A DNA stretch of 64,000 nt from Halorussus caseinilyticus. GTDB lineage: Archaea > Halobacteriota > Halobacteria > Halobacteriales > Haladaptataceae. This document shows, one piece after another, positions 16,686-26,291 of this stretch. The position numbers and the translations under genes were made by a program. The DNA lies in the NCBI RefSeq assembly GCF_029338395.1, contig NZ_CP119813.1, positions 81,235 to 145,234 on the forward strand, read 5' to 3'. The notes under the pieces are model-generated. The model ran no database searches. It was not told the origin of the DNA and saw only the letters and a list, made by a program, of their open reading frames with translations. Every line of letters starts with the position of its first letter. The first letter of the stretch is position 1.

Positions 16686-18429
16686 AAGTTTCGTTGGAAG
16701 ATGTCTTCTGGGCCGAGCATTCGGAGGAGGCGGTGTCCCGCGTAGAACATCACGAAGAAGGGGATGAACTGCCAGCCGACCTCGAAAATGAACGCAAACC
16801 AGCCATCGATGGTTCCGAGTGGATGCCACCGGGCGGTCGCCGTATCACTTACGTAGGCTGGGCTATGTCCGAGCCACGACCCAGGATGATACCGGGCCGT
16901 GTAGATACCGGGCTCAGTAATCGTCAGAATGGCTACTCCAGAGGCGTTGGTTTCGACCCTCTGATTGGCGATGGTGATGTAGCCATTACGTGGGTTGCCG
17001 CTAATGGGAAATCGACGGGCGCTTTCGTTGAGAACGATGGGTGCGCCAGTCTGGTTGTCATCCAGTTCGATTCGAAGCGTCGCCTGCGACTGGTTTTGCT
17101 GGAGTACTTCGACAGTGGGGTTACTGCGCCGAAGCTGTCGTTCGGAACCGGCGTCGGACTCGACAATAGACGCGTTCACGCCGCGAACGATGCCTGCAAC
17201 GTGGAGTGCCTCTCTATCGACGGTCTCAGCACGGACACCCACACCGTACGTCGTCTCGTAGGACTGATTGACGACCTCGATGGTGACGTTCTCACCGATG
17301 GTTCCCGCCGGGGAAGGTCGGTCAGTTCCCCACGTGTCGATGATCTCCGGGCCGTCCCGGACAGGTTCAGCACGTGGTCCGATCCGGGATGGATACGCGT
17401 GGACATACACGGGGATGGCGTCGGACTCAACTTCGGCGCTGTCTGTCCGGTTCGATTTGACGAGCGTATCCCAGTTTGTGTTGCGGGCGGTGTAGAACCG
17501 CCAGACACCACGCACGCTCGCGTTCCCCTCGTCGGTGAGCGTGTACCCTTGCCACGGCCGAGACTGGAAGATAGCCACGCCAGCATCGCCATTGGGGTAC
17601 TCAGCGTAGTAAGGGGACGCAGAGAGGTCGTAGATCTCAACGTCGGTTGAGTCCGAGACGTTTCGCGTCTCCTCACGGTAGACGACGTCGACGTTGGTTC
17701 CGTTGACCATGTCGGTCCGTATCGTCTTCTTCAACCGAACGTGAATTTCTGCTTCGAGTGTGAGGGTCGCGCTCCAGTCGTCATCGATCTGGTAGTCGAT
17801 AGCCGGCGTGTGCGACCCATCGGTCCTCGCAATGGTCTCCTCATCTTTCTTCAGGCGTACTTCCTCGATCTCGTGTTCTGTAAGCGACCACTCGACGGTC
17901 CGATTCTCAGAGGAACTCCCGTTTGGCACGCGGACGCGATAATCGACGAATCCGCGTATCGTCCATTCGGGGCGATGTAGAGTGGGGTGTCACCGGATTC
18001 GAGGTGGCCACGGGTCGACGGCTGAAGGGCAAATATAGTCGCATGGGCATCCTCGATGAACACACCGTCGTCAAGCGACGCGTGAGGCGGGTGCACAGAC
18101 GTATCTGAACTGCCGGCTTCGAGGTCCTCGAAGTCGTTTCGAGTCCACGTTGCGGCAGTTGCAGGCGGCCGCTTGAACGTGATGTCCGTCCCGTTTGCGA
18201 GCTGGTGGATTGACGTCCGCTCGTCACCGTAGCGTTGGCGGTACTCCTCCTGACTAATGTAATTGTCCGCGTCGCGCGACCAGAGTGTCGCCGACTCGTT
18301 CTCGGTGAGTCCATTCCCTTCTGTCCCCGGCCGCGGTGGGCTTGCTGTGACGATACCTGTGACTAAGCTCGTCACGAACAGGACGGCCATGAGTATGGAG
18401 CGTTCTCGTTGTTCCATGAGGGCTCGCAA
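16682..18429 (-). pseudogene. Membrane-anchored surface protein of the transfer operon, split by a frameshift near 17970
   Basis: The first part (start 18429, or ATG at 18417) has a Sec signal (ILMAVLFVTSLVTGIVTA) and runs to TPLYIAPNG. The second part is in another frame and reads TIRGFVDYRVRVPNGSS onward. It ends with a membrane segment (FAFIFEVGWQFIPFFVMFYA) and a short basic tail. One added base near 17970 (GGACG to GGNACG) joins them into a protein of about 582 residues. The second part alone has no exported start. Either the gene is broken or the base is a sequence error. Its place suggests an exposed component of the conjugation apparatus. Confidence 0.65.
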
Positions 18430-18447
18430 CGGGGATCGGGAAGTAGC

Positions 18448-18885
18448 TTACCAGGGGACGAGGTCGACACACTGTGCCAGCGGGAGGCCCATCATCGATC
18501 CGGCGACGGTGTACAGCGGGCCGAGGACAACGAGGACGATGGTGGACTTCATCGCTGAGCGCTTGTGGCGCTTGAGGGCCTTCTTCTGCTCGGGATTGAG
18601 GGTGAACATCTCGATCAGAGAGTCGGCCTGCCAAACGATAGCGAGACCGACGATGCCCAGCCCGGTTGTCAGCTGGAAGAATCCCTCAATCATTCCAGGG
18701 AGGTTGTCAGCACTGCAGACCGCACTCTGAGAGGTTACTGCATCTTGGGTCGTTTGTTGAGCGAGCGCTGGCTCAACTACTATGAGCGAGAGTACTGCGA
18801 TGGTGAAGGGGAGTTTTAGACCAACAGTACTCCGTATCGTGGTCTTCGGCTTTTCTTGCGGGGAGTCGGTATCTGATTGTTGCAT
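18448..18885 (-). CDS. VirB2/TrbC-like small membrane protein (putative pilin), first gene of the transfer operon
   Basis: A 145-residue protein. A signal-like N-terminal helix ends ALAQQ (about residues 24-43). Two further membrane segments follow (QLTTGLGIVGLAIVWQA and STIVLVVLGPLYTVAGSMMG) with a basic loop between them (NPEQKKALKRHKRSAMK). A cleaved leader plus two helices joined by a charged loop is the plan of VirB2/TrbC pilins. Cysteines at about 57 and near the C-terminus could form a disulfide. It lies first in the operon behind the 18886-19106 control region. Confidence 0.6.
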   Translation of the reverse strand: MQQSDTDSPQEKPKTTIRSTVGLKLPFTIAVLSLIVVEPALAQQTTQDAVTSQSAVCSADNLPGMIEGFFQLTTGLGIVGLAIVWQADSLIEMFTLNPEQKKALKRHKRSAMKSTIVLVVLGPLYTVAGSMMGLPLAQCVDLVPW

Positions 18886-18980
18886 ACGTGGCTGTGGTTG
18901 GCTGTTCCACCACCCGATTGATTGCGGGGGTATCGCGGGGACGTGGAATCAGCGTTCAGTTCTACCACAGACAGACGGGG

Positions 18981-19080
18981 TATATGAATCTGAACATACG
19001 AACGTATTTCTTGGTGTCTATTTGTATGTTCTAGTATTCTATAGGAGGTCTAGGGAACCAATCGGTAAGTATATACATCT
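18981..19080. promoter_or_regulatory. Divergent promoter region with an inverted-repeat operator
   Basis: GAACATAC (18993-19000) is mirrored by GTATGTTC (19025-19032). A TATA-like GTATATGAA (18981) faces the transfer operon and GTATATACA (about 19069) faces the regulator at 19107. The repeat lies between them, so one bound dimer could control both directions. The neighbouring PhiH1-repressor-like protein is the natural candidate to bind it. Confidence 0.5.
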
Positions 19081-19106
19081 GTTCGGATGAGAGTGAAACT
19101 ATCCAC

Positions 19107-19373
19107 ATGTATCGAGAAGTTAATTGGGCGGTACCGGCTGACCCATACATTCTCGAAGAACTAGGGAAGTATGAGGGCTGGCACACAGCAAAGAATCTGG
19201 AAATCAATACTGACTTCAGCCGACAGTGGATTTCCCAGCGCTGTCCAATCTTTGTTGATCATAATCTTGCTGAGCGTCATGACGAGGACCCTGCATACCG
19301 CATCACGGAACTCGGTGAGCAAGTTCTCTCTGGCGACGTTGAGTACGAAGAACTCAACGATTCAGAGAATTGA
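19107..19373 (+). CDS. Small winged-helix regulator (PhiH1-repressor-like)
   Basis: An 88-residue protein made almost wholly of one winged helix: DPYILEELGKYEGWHTAKNL, INTDFSRQWISQRCPIFVDH (recognition helix region) and a wing ending AYRITELGEQVLSG. This is the shape of the small haloarchaeal repressors related to that of virus PhiH1. It is transcribed away from the transfer operon across a shared control region that contains an inverted repeat, so repression of conjugation genes is a plausible role. A TATA-like element lies about 35 bases before the ATG. Confidence 0.7.
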   Translation: MYREVNWAVPADPYILEELGKYEGWHTAKNLEINTDFSRQWISQRCPIFVDHNLAERHDEDPAYRITELGEQVLSGDVEYEELNDSEN

Positions 19374-19512
19374 ACCGTTCCTGACGGGGGCACTATCTAG
19401 TTTACCTCCTCGACTGGCGTTCGTTCATCGAGTGCCTAATGCGGTCGTTGAACGTTATAATGGACGTGGTATTGTGCCTGTTCAGCGTATAATAGCCGCC
19501 GAATCCGAACGG

Positions 19513-20712
19513 TCAGACTTCGCCTTGTTTGTCGAGTTCGTTGCACGCTTCGAACACGACGCTCGGGTCCATGTCGAGTTCGTGAGTATACGACCTGCCG
19601 CCGCTCTGGCCTTGGTTCACCTCGTTGCGAATCAGGAACCCGAGCATTTGGAGGTCTTCGAGATGGTTCCTGATGCTCTGGAGGGTCGTCAGCGGGTCGT
19701 CACCGCGCTTCTCGGCGATTTGCTGGTAGGTCGCCATGACCTTCTTCGACCGGACGGGGGTGTCGCCGTCGTGTTCGATGTGGGCGACCGCTTCGAGGAC
19801 GTGGCGGGCGTGGAGCGATTGGTCGGCGATTTTGTCTCGGAGTCGACCGCGGTTCACTTCCTCGCGGGCGCGACCGATATGGTCGTCTTGGACTGTGCCA
19901 GCATCTTCGCGTTCGGCGATTTCCGTGCCTTTTCGGAGTAGGTCGATGGCTTGTCGGGCGCTTCCGGTGTCTTGGGCAGCGAGGGCGGCGGCTTTAGCAA
20001 CGGCGCTGTCGTCGTAGCCGTCTTCGACCAGTGCTTTTTTGGCGCGGTCGTGGAGGATAGTGCGGAGTTCGTTGGCGTCGTAGGTTGGGAAGGAGATTTC
20101 GTCTTCTTGGAGGGTATCTTTGACTTTCGCAGACAGTCGGTTGCGGAAGGTGTAGTTGTTGCTGATGCCGATGATTCCAATTTTGGCGTCTTCGAGGTGA
20201 TCGTTCGCTCTCGCCCGCGGGAGTTCGTAGAGAAGGCTGTCTGCTTTTTCGAGATGATCGATTTCGTCTAGAACGACGAGGTGGGTGCCGCCGACTCGTT
20301 CGAGTTGTTTGTAGAGTTCTTTGAGTGCATTGCCGGTCGAGAGGCCGCGTTTCGGGAACTCGCTTGCGTGGTCGGGGAGGAGTCGATTGACGAGTTCGCG
20401 GACTGCGGAGAAGACGGTTTCGTCGTTGCAGTTGTAGCGGTGGACGTATAGGTCGTCGGCTGCGTCTTGTTGTTCGGCGGCGTGTTGGAGTTCATCGAGG
20501 ACGTGTGTAGTGACGGCGGTTTTGCCGACGCCTGCTTTGCCGTAGAGCATGACGTTTGAGGGATTACGGCCGTACAGTACATCTTTGAGGCTGTGTCTGT
20601 ATTCTTCGATTTCGTCGTCGCGTTCGAGGATGTTGTCTGGTTCGTATTCTTCTTCAAGGACGGTTTTGTTCTCAAAGAGGGTATCGCCGATGTCTTCGAA
20701 CAGTCCTGCCAT
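19513..20712 (-). CDS. orc1/cdc6: Orc1/Cdc6-family replication initiator
   Basis: A 399-residue protein. The AAA+ domain has Walker A MLYGKAGVGKTAV (about residues 55-67) and Walker B HLVVLDEIDHLEK (about 144-156). Sensor-type GIIGISNNYTFRNRLSAKV follows, and a C-terminal winged helix begins near DTPVRSKKVMATYQQIAEKR. It is about the normal length for archaeal Orc. Its start faces a set of five origin repeats and an AT-rich core (20798-21171), the usual initiator-origin arrangement, so this is one complete replicon. It differs clearly from the second Orc at 54168. Confidence 0.92.
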   Translation of the reverse strand: MAGLFEDIGDTLFENKTVLEEEYEPDNILERDDEIEEYRHSLKDVLYGRNPSNVMLYGKAGVGKTAVTTHVLDELQHAAEQQDAADDLYVHRYNCNDETVFSAVRELVNRLLPDHASEFPKRGLSTGNALKELYKQLERVGGTHLVVLDEIDHLEKADSLLYELPRARANDHLEDAKIGIIGISNNYTFRNRLSAKVKDTLQEDEISFPTYDANELRTILHDRAKKALVEDGYDDSAVAKAAALAAQDTGSARQAIDLLRKGTEIAEREDAGTVQDDHIGRAREEVNRGRLRDKIADQSLHARHVLEAVAHIEHDGDTPVRSKKVMATYQQIAEKRGDDPLTTLQSIRNHLEDLQMLGFLIRNEVNQGQSGGRSYTHELDMDPSVVFEACNELDKQGEV

Positions 20713-20797
20713 GTGTCTATTAAAGACTCGTGCAGTTATGATATATAAAAGTGGGGTTTGGGTGTTTGGTGTGTCCGACTTCTTTAAGTAGGATAGA

Positions 20798-21171
20798 GAG
20801 AGTAGACTTGGAGTGTTCAGAAGTAGAACGATGGGTCAAATCTTCTCAAAACCTCATCTTTCCGGTACCGTAAAATATATAATAATATTCTATGGGCGTT
20901 TTCTAGGATAGTGGAACAAACACCCACTACCTCACGGAATCTGATTTAGAAGCATCGTCTTCTAGCAACGAACACTCCAAATGTACTCTCCCCCATCCCA
21001 AAATCGCGTCCTACCATCTCCCATCTCACGCTGAACACTCCAAATGTACTCTCACTCTACAACCACACCACCACGAGTACCGCCTGATCACTCCAAACCT
21101 ACTCTCTCCCTCTTTCAAGATATCGACCCTCCGAGACGCCTATCCCTCACGAACACCCAAAATCTACTCTC
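20798..21171. other. Replication origin 1: five repeats and AT-rich core
   Basis: Repeat AACACTCCAAATGTACTCTC occurs at 20971-20990 and 21034-21053, with variants at 21087-21106 and 21152-21171. One inverted variant lies at 20798-20818 next to the Orc gene. Between the inverted and direct copies is an AT-rich stretch (TAAAATATATAATAATATTC, about 20871-20890). Opposed initiator-binding repeats around an AT-rich unwinding element beside orc is the known form of haloarchaeal origins. No gene lies in this 500-base region. Confidence 0.85.
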
Positions 21172-21228
21172 TCACTCCAAGACCCCCCGCCTCGAAACTG
21201 TACCCTCACCTGCCACGACGCCCACCGT

Positions 21229-21427
21229 ATGACACGCCGAACAGCCACTGTCTGTCCCGACTGCCAGTACGTCTTTGGAGAATCGTCCGCGCGCCATCTG
21301 TCATGATCGACCGCAGCCAAACGTCCTCCTCAAGCGCCAGTAAGAGGTCACGAGCGTACTCGTCGGTCGAATCTGGGCGTTCCCCTCGGTCGGCTAGCTC
21401 GTCCTGTACGAGCATTGCGAGCGACAC
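21229..21427. pseudogene. Two opposed gene stubs at a rearrangement junction
   Basis: On the plus strand, 21229-21306 starts MTRRTATVCPDCQYVFGES and stops after 25 codons. It matches the beginning of the zinc-ribbon protein at 30028 (MTLCTVTVCPDCKYVF) and is a truncated copy. On the minus strand, GTG at 21427 opens a frame MSLAMLVQDELADRGERPD through LLLALEEDVWLRSIM, then runs across the stub into unlikely sequence. Both look cut at about 21300, so I read this as a join between two older segments. Confidence 0.4.
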
Positions 21428-21472
21428 ATTAGTCGAACTTCGGGAATCCTCGCTCTTCAGACAAGGAGGCTG

Positions 21473-21914
21473 TCAATGGTACGTCGGATGGACATCCTCA
21501 AGGAGTTGGTCGATGATTTCCCAGAGAATTAAGGATGGAGTCTCATGTTCGAATGAGATACTCCGTCGGTCTTCATCGTCATCGGTCGTATACTGGAAAT
21601 GCGTCCGACCGAGATCAGGATGATCCTCGTCTTGATGCCAACCAGCGTGAAACCCTGTATTTGGGTCGGTGTAGTTTACACGGAACCAATCGTGTGGCTC
21701 CTGGCGATACCATGCTACGAGAAGCTCCGGTGATTCCGGTCCAGTTGGTGGGTCAAGGCGGGCTGGGGTCAAACGTCGCTCGCAACTGCTTGGCTTCGAT
21801 ATCGTCCGGAACGTACTCGACCGTGGTAATCTGGGGAACACGCTCTAGGACGTCCTGCTTCAGTTGCGCGTACAGGTTCGCGTTCGGATCACCCCCGGGA
21901 TGTGGAACAGACAT
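21473..21914 (-). pseudogene. Partner gene of the DUF7342-type regulator, frameshifted near 21767
   Basis: From the ATG at 21914 the frame reads MSVPHPGGDPNANLYAQLKQ to LRATFDP. It then breaks and continues in another frame as ARLDPPTGPESPELLVAWYR, ending EDVHPTYH at 21473. Removing one C in the CCC near 21767 restores a 146-residue protein. It contains EPHDWFRVNYTDPNTG and FHAGWHQDEDHPDLG, a conserved-looking but unassigned haloarchaeal sequence. It overlaps no regulator sequence but begins four bases after the regulator ends, so the two form an operon. Function is unknown; a toxin-like role is conceivable. Confidence 0.6.
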
Positions 21915-21917
21915 CCG

Positions 21918-22460
21918 TTAGCTACTGGCCTCGGCCGGCTCACTTGTTGGGGCCAGAAAGTCCCATTCTCGGATGACGAACCCGACGATCTGGATGCGGC
22001 GCTGGAGGTGTTCCCACTCACGCGCGATTTCGCGGCGGTGGTCTTCGTCTTCAGCATCAAGAGCCTCGTCGGCGATTGTTCCGCGAAGCTGATTCGGTGA
22101 CTCAACGTCGAACTCGTCTTTCCAGTCCCGAATCTGTGCCTTCATGTCGGCGAGACGGTCTGTGAGCTCTTCGACAGTATGCCCGCTGTCTCGAAGGCGC
22201 GTTGCTTCCTGCATCGCTTGACGGCGGTAATCCGGCGAGTACGTGGTGTGTGTGCCGCTGTCGTCACGACGGAGAATACCATCGTCGACAAGCCGTTCGA
22301 GGACGCGCTTGGTCGGTTCGTGCGACCGGTCTGCTTCGGAGGCGATCCAGTTTGCGGTCCGTGGCTCTGACAACTGACGCGCGACCATCCGTACTCGATC
22401 CTCACCGGTTGTCTGGCGTTCCATGAGTCCTTTGTCGGAATTCGATTCATCGGTGGTCAT
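21918..22460 (-). CDS. Haloarchaeal winged-helix regulator (DUF7342-type)
   Basis: A 180-residue protein paralogous to 2403-2954. The winged helix is RVRMVARQLSEPRTANWIAS to EPTKRVLERLVDDGILRR. The middle segment (EELTDRLADMKAQIRDWKDE, FDVESPNQLRG) and a C-terminal helical region with REWEHLQRRIQIVGFVIREW follow. It is complete and is followed four bases later by the frameshifted partner gene. It probably autoregulates the pair. Its promoter must lie in the AT-richer stretch after 22460. Confidence 0.7.
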   Translation of the reverse strand: MTTDESNSDKGLMERQTTGEDRVRMVARQLSEPRTANWIASEADRSHEPTKRVLERLVDDGILRRDDSGTHTTYSPDYRRQAMQEATRLRDSGHTVEELTDRLADMKAQIRDWKDEFDVESPNQLRGTIADEALDAEDEDHRREIAREWEHLQRRIQIVGFVIREWDFLAPTSEPAEASS

Positions 22461-22525
22461 ACTCTACGGTTCACACTCTATCTTAATACAGGTTGAGGTC
22501 ATTCGTCCTATATCGAATTAAATGA

Positions 22526-22789
22526 CTAGGGCTTACTCGACTTGACCAACCTCATACGGACTTCGAACTGGTTTTCACAGGTATCAAGCCAGATAGTCTG
22601 ACCCTTGAACTCAGAGAAGATGCCGTCACCCGATGGTTTGAGCTGACGCCGGTCGGTTGGACTCCAGAACTGCTGGACGTCTCTTATCCCAGGTTCGTCA
22701 GGCAACTTTTCGAGTGCTATTCCATCTTTGAGAGCCCAAAGTCTGTATATCGTTCTTTGGTTTACGATGTTTTGCCATGGTTTTGCTGG
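22526..22789 (-). pseudogene. Remnant of an unknown gene without a start codon
   Basis: An 87-codon open frame on the minus strand, ending TAG at 22526, has protein-like composition: PWQNIVNQRTIYRLWALKDG, LPDEPGIRDVQQFWSPTDRR, GQTIWLDTCENQFEVRMRL. It contains no usable start and is bounded upstream by TAA at 22790-22792. It ends about 30 bases before the integrase repeat at 22819. It is probably a gene cut by insertion or rearrangement at that boundary. I do not recognise the family. Confidence 0.45.
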
Positions 22790-22818
22790 TTATAGTACTT
22801 AGTTCGGTTGTGTAGACC

Positions 22819-23080
22819 TGTACAACCGAATCACCAAAAATATAAACTAGCTAGTACGAAAACCCAGCACCCAGAAATGACTCGCCTTAGAATCACCAAC
22901 CCCCGCAGAAATCCAGCTACACCCCCATGAGCGAGACCATCAACTGGAGCCACCACGACCTCAACGGCCTCGAAGAGCTATACTGGGATGAAATCGCGCC
23001 CGCGTTGCGTCGTGACGGACGCGACCCCCACACCCGACCGTCATACGAGACGCTCGCTGACCACGGCTACAGCGGCCTCG
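22819..23080 (+). repeat. Direct repeat, copy 1: integrase promoter, leader ORF and gene start
   Basis: From TGTACAACC at 22819 the sequence matches 28487 onward with no gap for about 260 bases, then the two diverge gradually within the integrase coding region. The shared part includes a TATA box (TATAAAC, 22841-22847), a 17-codon leader ORF and the first 50 or so codons of the integrase. The copies are 5668 bases apart in the same orientation. Confidence 0.85.
22877..22930 (+). CDS. Conserved 17-residue leader ORF upstream of integrase 1
   Basis: MTRLRITNPRRNPATPP, from ATG 30 bases after the TATA box. Its TGA overlaps the ATG of the integrase (ATGA). The second copy at 28545 keeps length, frame and overlap with four changed residues, so both ORFs stay open despite base changes. 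It could couple translation of the integrase to its own, or be a regulatory leader. It is too short for any family assignment. Confidence 0.5.
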   Translation: MTRLRITNPRRNPATPP

Positions 23081-24160
23081 CCTACACTCTCCGCGAACAC
23101 CACGATTTGACGCCCAAACAGTTCCTCTCCGAGACCGTCGGCCTCAAAGACGAGGACGACAGCACCGAGGGCTACGACTGGAACATCGAGACCGAACGCA
23201 CCCAGAGCGCGTTCGAATCGTACCTCCGGTCGCTCAACCGTCGTCGCAACCTCGCCGACTCGACGCTTGCTTCGAAGCGCACCCACCTGTCGGCCTACGC
23301 CGAAACCTACCGCGACCTACACGGAACCGACGACCTCCTCGGACCGCTCGACGCCCACGACCAGCGCGGCGAGGAGATCGACCGCGCCTACGAGGTTCTC
23401 GACGTGTTCAACGCCGAGCGTTCGACCGACGCCTCGAAAATCGAGTACACCGCGACGGTCGCAAGTTGGTACCACCGCCTTGTCCGGCACGGCCGCGCGG
23501 AGTTCAACCCGCTCGAACACGCGACGACCGAATTCGGGTGGGAACGCAACAACCCCGACAATCACCCGCTGGACGCGAGCGACGTACGCGCGCTCTACGA
23601 CGCCGCAGACTCGCTCGAAGACCGACTGCTCGTCGTCGCCCTCGCCGGATGGGGCCTCCGGTCGGGAGAGGTCGCCCGTCTCCATCAGCGCCAATTCGTC
23701 GGGTCAAACAGCGACGACCCGCACCTCGATTTCGAAAAACGGAAGAACGGACCGAGTTCGGTCAGTCTGCTGTACGGCCTCGACGTGTTGAAAGACCGCT
23801 GGAACGACCTCGCCGAAGACGAGACGTGGAACGGGTATCTCTTCCTCCCCGCAGTCCGAGTCCGGCCACATCGTCGGTGACACGATACGGTCGCGTTTTC
23901 GGACGCTTGCCGACGAGGCAGACGTACAGGTTCTCGGCGAGCGCCCGAAGCCCCACATGGCACGTCGGTTCTGGTACACGGCCTACCAGCAGGCGACTGC
24001 GGGCTTGCTCGACCGACTCGAAGGAATCGCCGAGGATCAAGGGAGCGCCTCAGCAGAGGTCATCGCACAGAATTATCTCTCGGACGAAGAGGTCCGGCAG
24101 GCACGTCAAGACGCGATGCGGGAGAAGTTGGCCGAGGCGTTCGGGAACGCCGACCGATAG
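22927..24160 (+). pseudogene. Tyrosine recombinase (integrase) 1, frameshifted near 23850
   Basis: The reconstructed protein has about 410 residues. The N-terminal core-binding region includes ESYLRSLNRRRNLADSTLAS. The catalytic domain has WGLRSGEVARLH (catalytic Arg), then GYLF where the frame breaks (CTTCCTCCCC). The other frame continues PQSESGHIVGDTIRSRF, PHMARRFWY (HxxR box) and AQNYLSDEE (probable nucleophile Tyr). The in-frame product stops after PAVRVRPHRR and lacks the HxxR and Tyr, so as written it cannot recombine DNA. Close in sequence to integrase 2; the pair may once have acted on sites near the repeats. Confidence 0.8.
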
Positions 24161-24585
24161 AACACTTCGGCGGTTATCTCGTCACTCAGCCATTTACCAC
24201 AAAAATTTACTATTAAGGAGTGTTATGGCAGAGATGCAGTGGGTCGGCTTCGACATCCACCCCGCGAGCGTGCTTTCCGGTACCGCTTTTCGAAGGGCTA
24301 GCCTCTCGATAGACACTCATTCTACCAGAAAGAGAGTCGAGAAATCAATTCTTGACTACTGGAACGCGCGGCCGCTCGCGGTCGGTTCCTCCTCTTTGAT
24401 GTCGATGGAGAGGTCGAGCTTTTTTGAGAGCGTCACTGTCGCTCAGTAGCCGACCCCCATCGTGTCGATAACGGCTTAGCCGAAATCGCGGACCGAGAAG
24501 TCGTCCTCGTCGGAATAAATGCGGCGAGTGACTCGAAACCCGTCCCAAATTTGTCTGTCGTCATCAGCCACGACTGTCGAACTAA
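24161..24585. other. Gene-poor stretch after integrase 1
   Basis: A short plus-strand open frame from 24224 (MAEMQWVGFDIHPASVLSGT), preceded by AAGGAG, runs about 75 codons but has unlikely composition after the first 25. On the minus strand, about 30 codons (DDDRQIWDGFRVTRRIYSDE, ending at about 24477) resemble a gene tail. Neither can be assigned. I regard this as a joint containing gene fragments. Confidence 0.3.
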
Positions 24586-25380
24586 TTACTGCATTTTGTT
24601 CGGAGATGTGGAATTACTCTGCCACTGCTCTAGCGGATGGCTCTCCTGTCGATATCTGTTATATAGGTCCAGTGCCCATTGATACGACTCGTCGGTAGTG
24701 TTGTGGAGTGAAATGCATGGGACCCCATCATTTAGGATTACAATACAGAGTTCGACCTTCGGAGTCGTAGAGACGAATAGTCCAAAAGGAAGTCTGTCTT
24801 CAACGATGCCGACGTAATCGGTCGATAGTACGTTCTCAATCTCTGGTTGGTCATACCGCGAGTTAGCTTGCTTCTGAAGTGAAGCAGCCTCAACAATAAG
24901 TTCTACTGTTGTGTCGGGGCTTTTACCATTAAAGTTAGTCATGAGATTTGAAAAAAGAACAGGAGTGAACGCGACTATCTTTGAGTTGCGGTCTAGCAAC
25001 TGACAGACTGGTTCAAGCGGTTTATTGGGAGAATGGCGTTCTGTCGTCACAACAGTTGCATCCTTGAACACGCAGGGTTTGATGACGCTTAATTCCGGAC
25101 CCTTTGTCAGACCGTCAAATTCGTTGAGAACGTTTGCCTCGGCATATAATTCTTGCACATGGCCAAACAGTTGATCTCCTATATCTGTCAGTTCGTAGTG
25201 GCCATAGTGTTCGTTTAGCAGGTCGGCATCAGCGAGGTTCTTCAGTGCTCGGTAGACTGTTGATTGAGAATATCCCGACCGAGAGGCGAGTTTTCGACGG
25301 TCGGTTACACCGTCGGCGATATCAATCAAAAGGTCTCTACGTTGAACAAGTAACTTGAGTTGCTCGGAGGGAAGTCCCAT
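24586..25380 (-). CDS. Winged-helix regulator with FilR1-type middle domain
   Basis: A 264-residue protein. The N-terminal winged helix is LIDIADGVTDRRKLASRSGY, then STVYRALKNLADADLLNEHY (about residues 18-65). Residues about 110-250 (EPVCQLLDRNSKIVAFTPVL, LPFGLFVSTTPKVELCIVIL, GVPCISLHNTTDESYQWALD) match the DUF1724/FilR1 effector domain seen in archaeal regulators. It sits in an AT-rich cargo region beside exported proteins, so control of those genes is a reasonable guess. It is complete and ends in NKMQ. Confidence 0.75.
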   Translation of the reverse strand: MGLPSEQLKLLVQRRDLLIDIADGVTDRRKLASRSGYSQSTVYRALKNLADADLLNEHYGHYELTDIGDQLFGHVQELYAEANVLNEFDGLTKGPELSVIKPCVFKDATVVTTERHSPNKPLEPVCQLLDRNSKIVAFTPVLFSNLMTNFNGKSPDTTVELIVEAASLQKQANSRYDQPEIENVLSTDYVGIVEDRLPFGLFVSTTPKVELCIVILNDGVPCISLHNTTDESYQWALDLYNRYRQESHPLEQWQSNSTSPNKMQ

Positions 25381-25483
25381 GATGATACAACATTCATGCC
25401 ATGTAATTAACCTTTCTAACGTAATCTAAATTATATTTTTATCGCGGGTTGGTTAGTAGAAAAACCGGAGTAGGGATACAATC

Positions 25484-26071
25484 CTACACCGTATCGTCGT
25501 AGTAGCTTGACCCGTACGCGTCCATACCGTGATCGCCCGCACCGTTGACCGACACTCGTACCCATGGAAGAGCATGATCGGTGGGATGGTCGTATTCACC
25601 GACTTGCGTAGTCAACGCTGAAACACGCTTACCGTCGTTGTTGTCTCGGTACTCCAACTCTTCCTTCTCCTGACCGACGAACGACCAGAGCTTGTTGACT
25701 TTTTTGTTTTCGCCAACAGAGTTAGCCCACAGAAGCTCGTCGCCCGTGTACTCCCATGACGTATAGTTCATCCACTTCCAGTTGATGGTTCCGAGGCTGT
25801 CTTTTGACTGAACGTAGTACCCAATAGTATCAGTAGTCCCACTCGTTGACACCGCCGTGTCGTTAACTGTCAACCCTTCCACTTCAGGCGCGGCCACATC
25901 TGTGACGATGCCCACTTCGATAGTTGACTCACTATCATTGTTGCTTTTTGTCTCGGGTTCGCTCGCAGCAGCGACGCCAGCGCCAAGGAATCCCGCCGTA
26001 ATGGTAACGGCGACACCGTCTTGAACCAACTTTCGTCGCGTCATCTTTGAGTTGTCATTGCTGTCTGACAT
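25484..26071 (-). CDS. Tat-exported protein of unknown function
   Basis: A 195-residue protein. The N-terminus has the twin-arginine motif TRRKLVQDG and a hydrophobic stretch VAVTITAGFLGAGVAAASE (about residues 11-38), so it should be exported folded. The mature part is rich in Thr, Trp and Tyr (TINWKWMNYTSWEYTGDEL, ANSVGENKKVNKLWSFVG) and ends DHGMDAYGSSYYDDTV. I do not recognise a family. It is divergent from the second exported protein at 26292, with a 220-base AT-rich promoter region between, and next to a FilR1-type regulator. Confidence 0.65.
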   Translation of the reverse strand: MSDSNDNSKMTRRKLVQDGVAVTITAGFLGAGVAAASEPETKSNNDSESTIEVGIVTDVAAPEVEGLTVNDTAVSTSGTTDTIGYYVQSKDSLGTINWKWMNYTSWEYTGDELLWANSVGENKKVNKLWSFVGQEKEELEYRDNNDGKRVSALTTQVGEYDHPTDHALPWVRVSVNGAGDHGMDAYGSSYYDDTV

Positions 26072-26291
26072 GCGTTTTAGCCAGTTCGCCCAGACAGCTT
26101 ATTTTTATATCTTGAATATGCTTGGAAGAGATGCCTACCGGCACATGTTCTGACTGATGTTGCGGTCTTTGCGTGTTGGGTTGTGGATATCGTCTTCACC
26201 AGTCATTTCCATCTCTACCTATTTCTTAACTATTCTTGCAAAGATTAATAATATAATATGTTAGTATCTAAATTAAACCGGAGGTAGAAAA
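26072..26291. promoter_or_regulatory. AT-rich divergent promoter region between two exported-protein genes
   Basis: The stretch contains TTTTTATATC (about 26101) toward the minus-strand gene and TAATAATATAATATG (about 26245) toward the plus-strand gene. GGAGG at 26280-26284 stands eight bases before the ATG at 26292, an unusually clear ribosome binding site for this window and support for that start. Confidence 0.5.

Noticed and set aside
16694..17650. A 318-codon plus-strand open frame
   Set aside because: Antisense to the surface-protein gene of the transfer operon; composition and codon pattern do not look protein-like.
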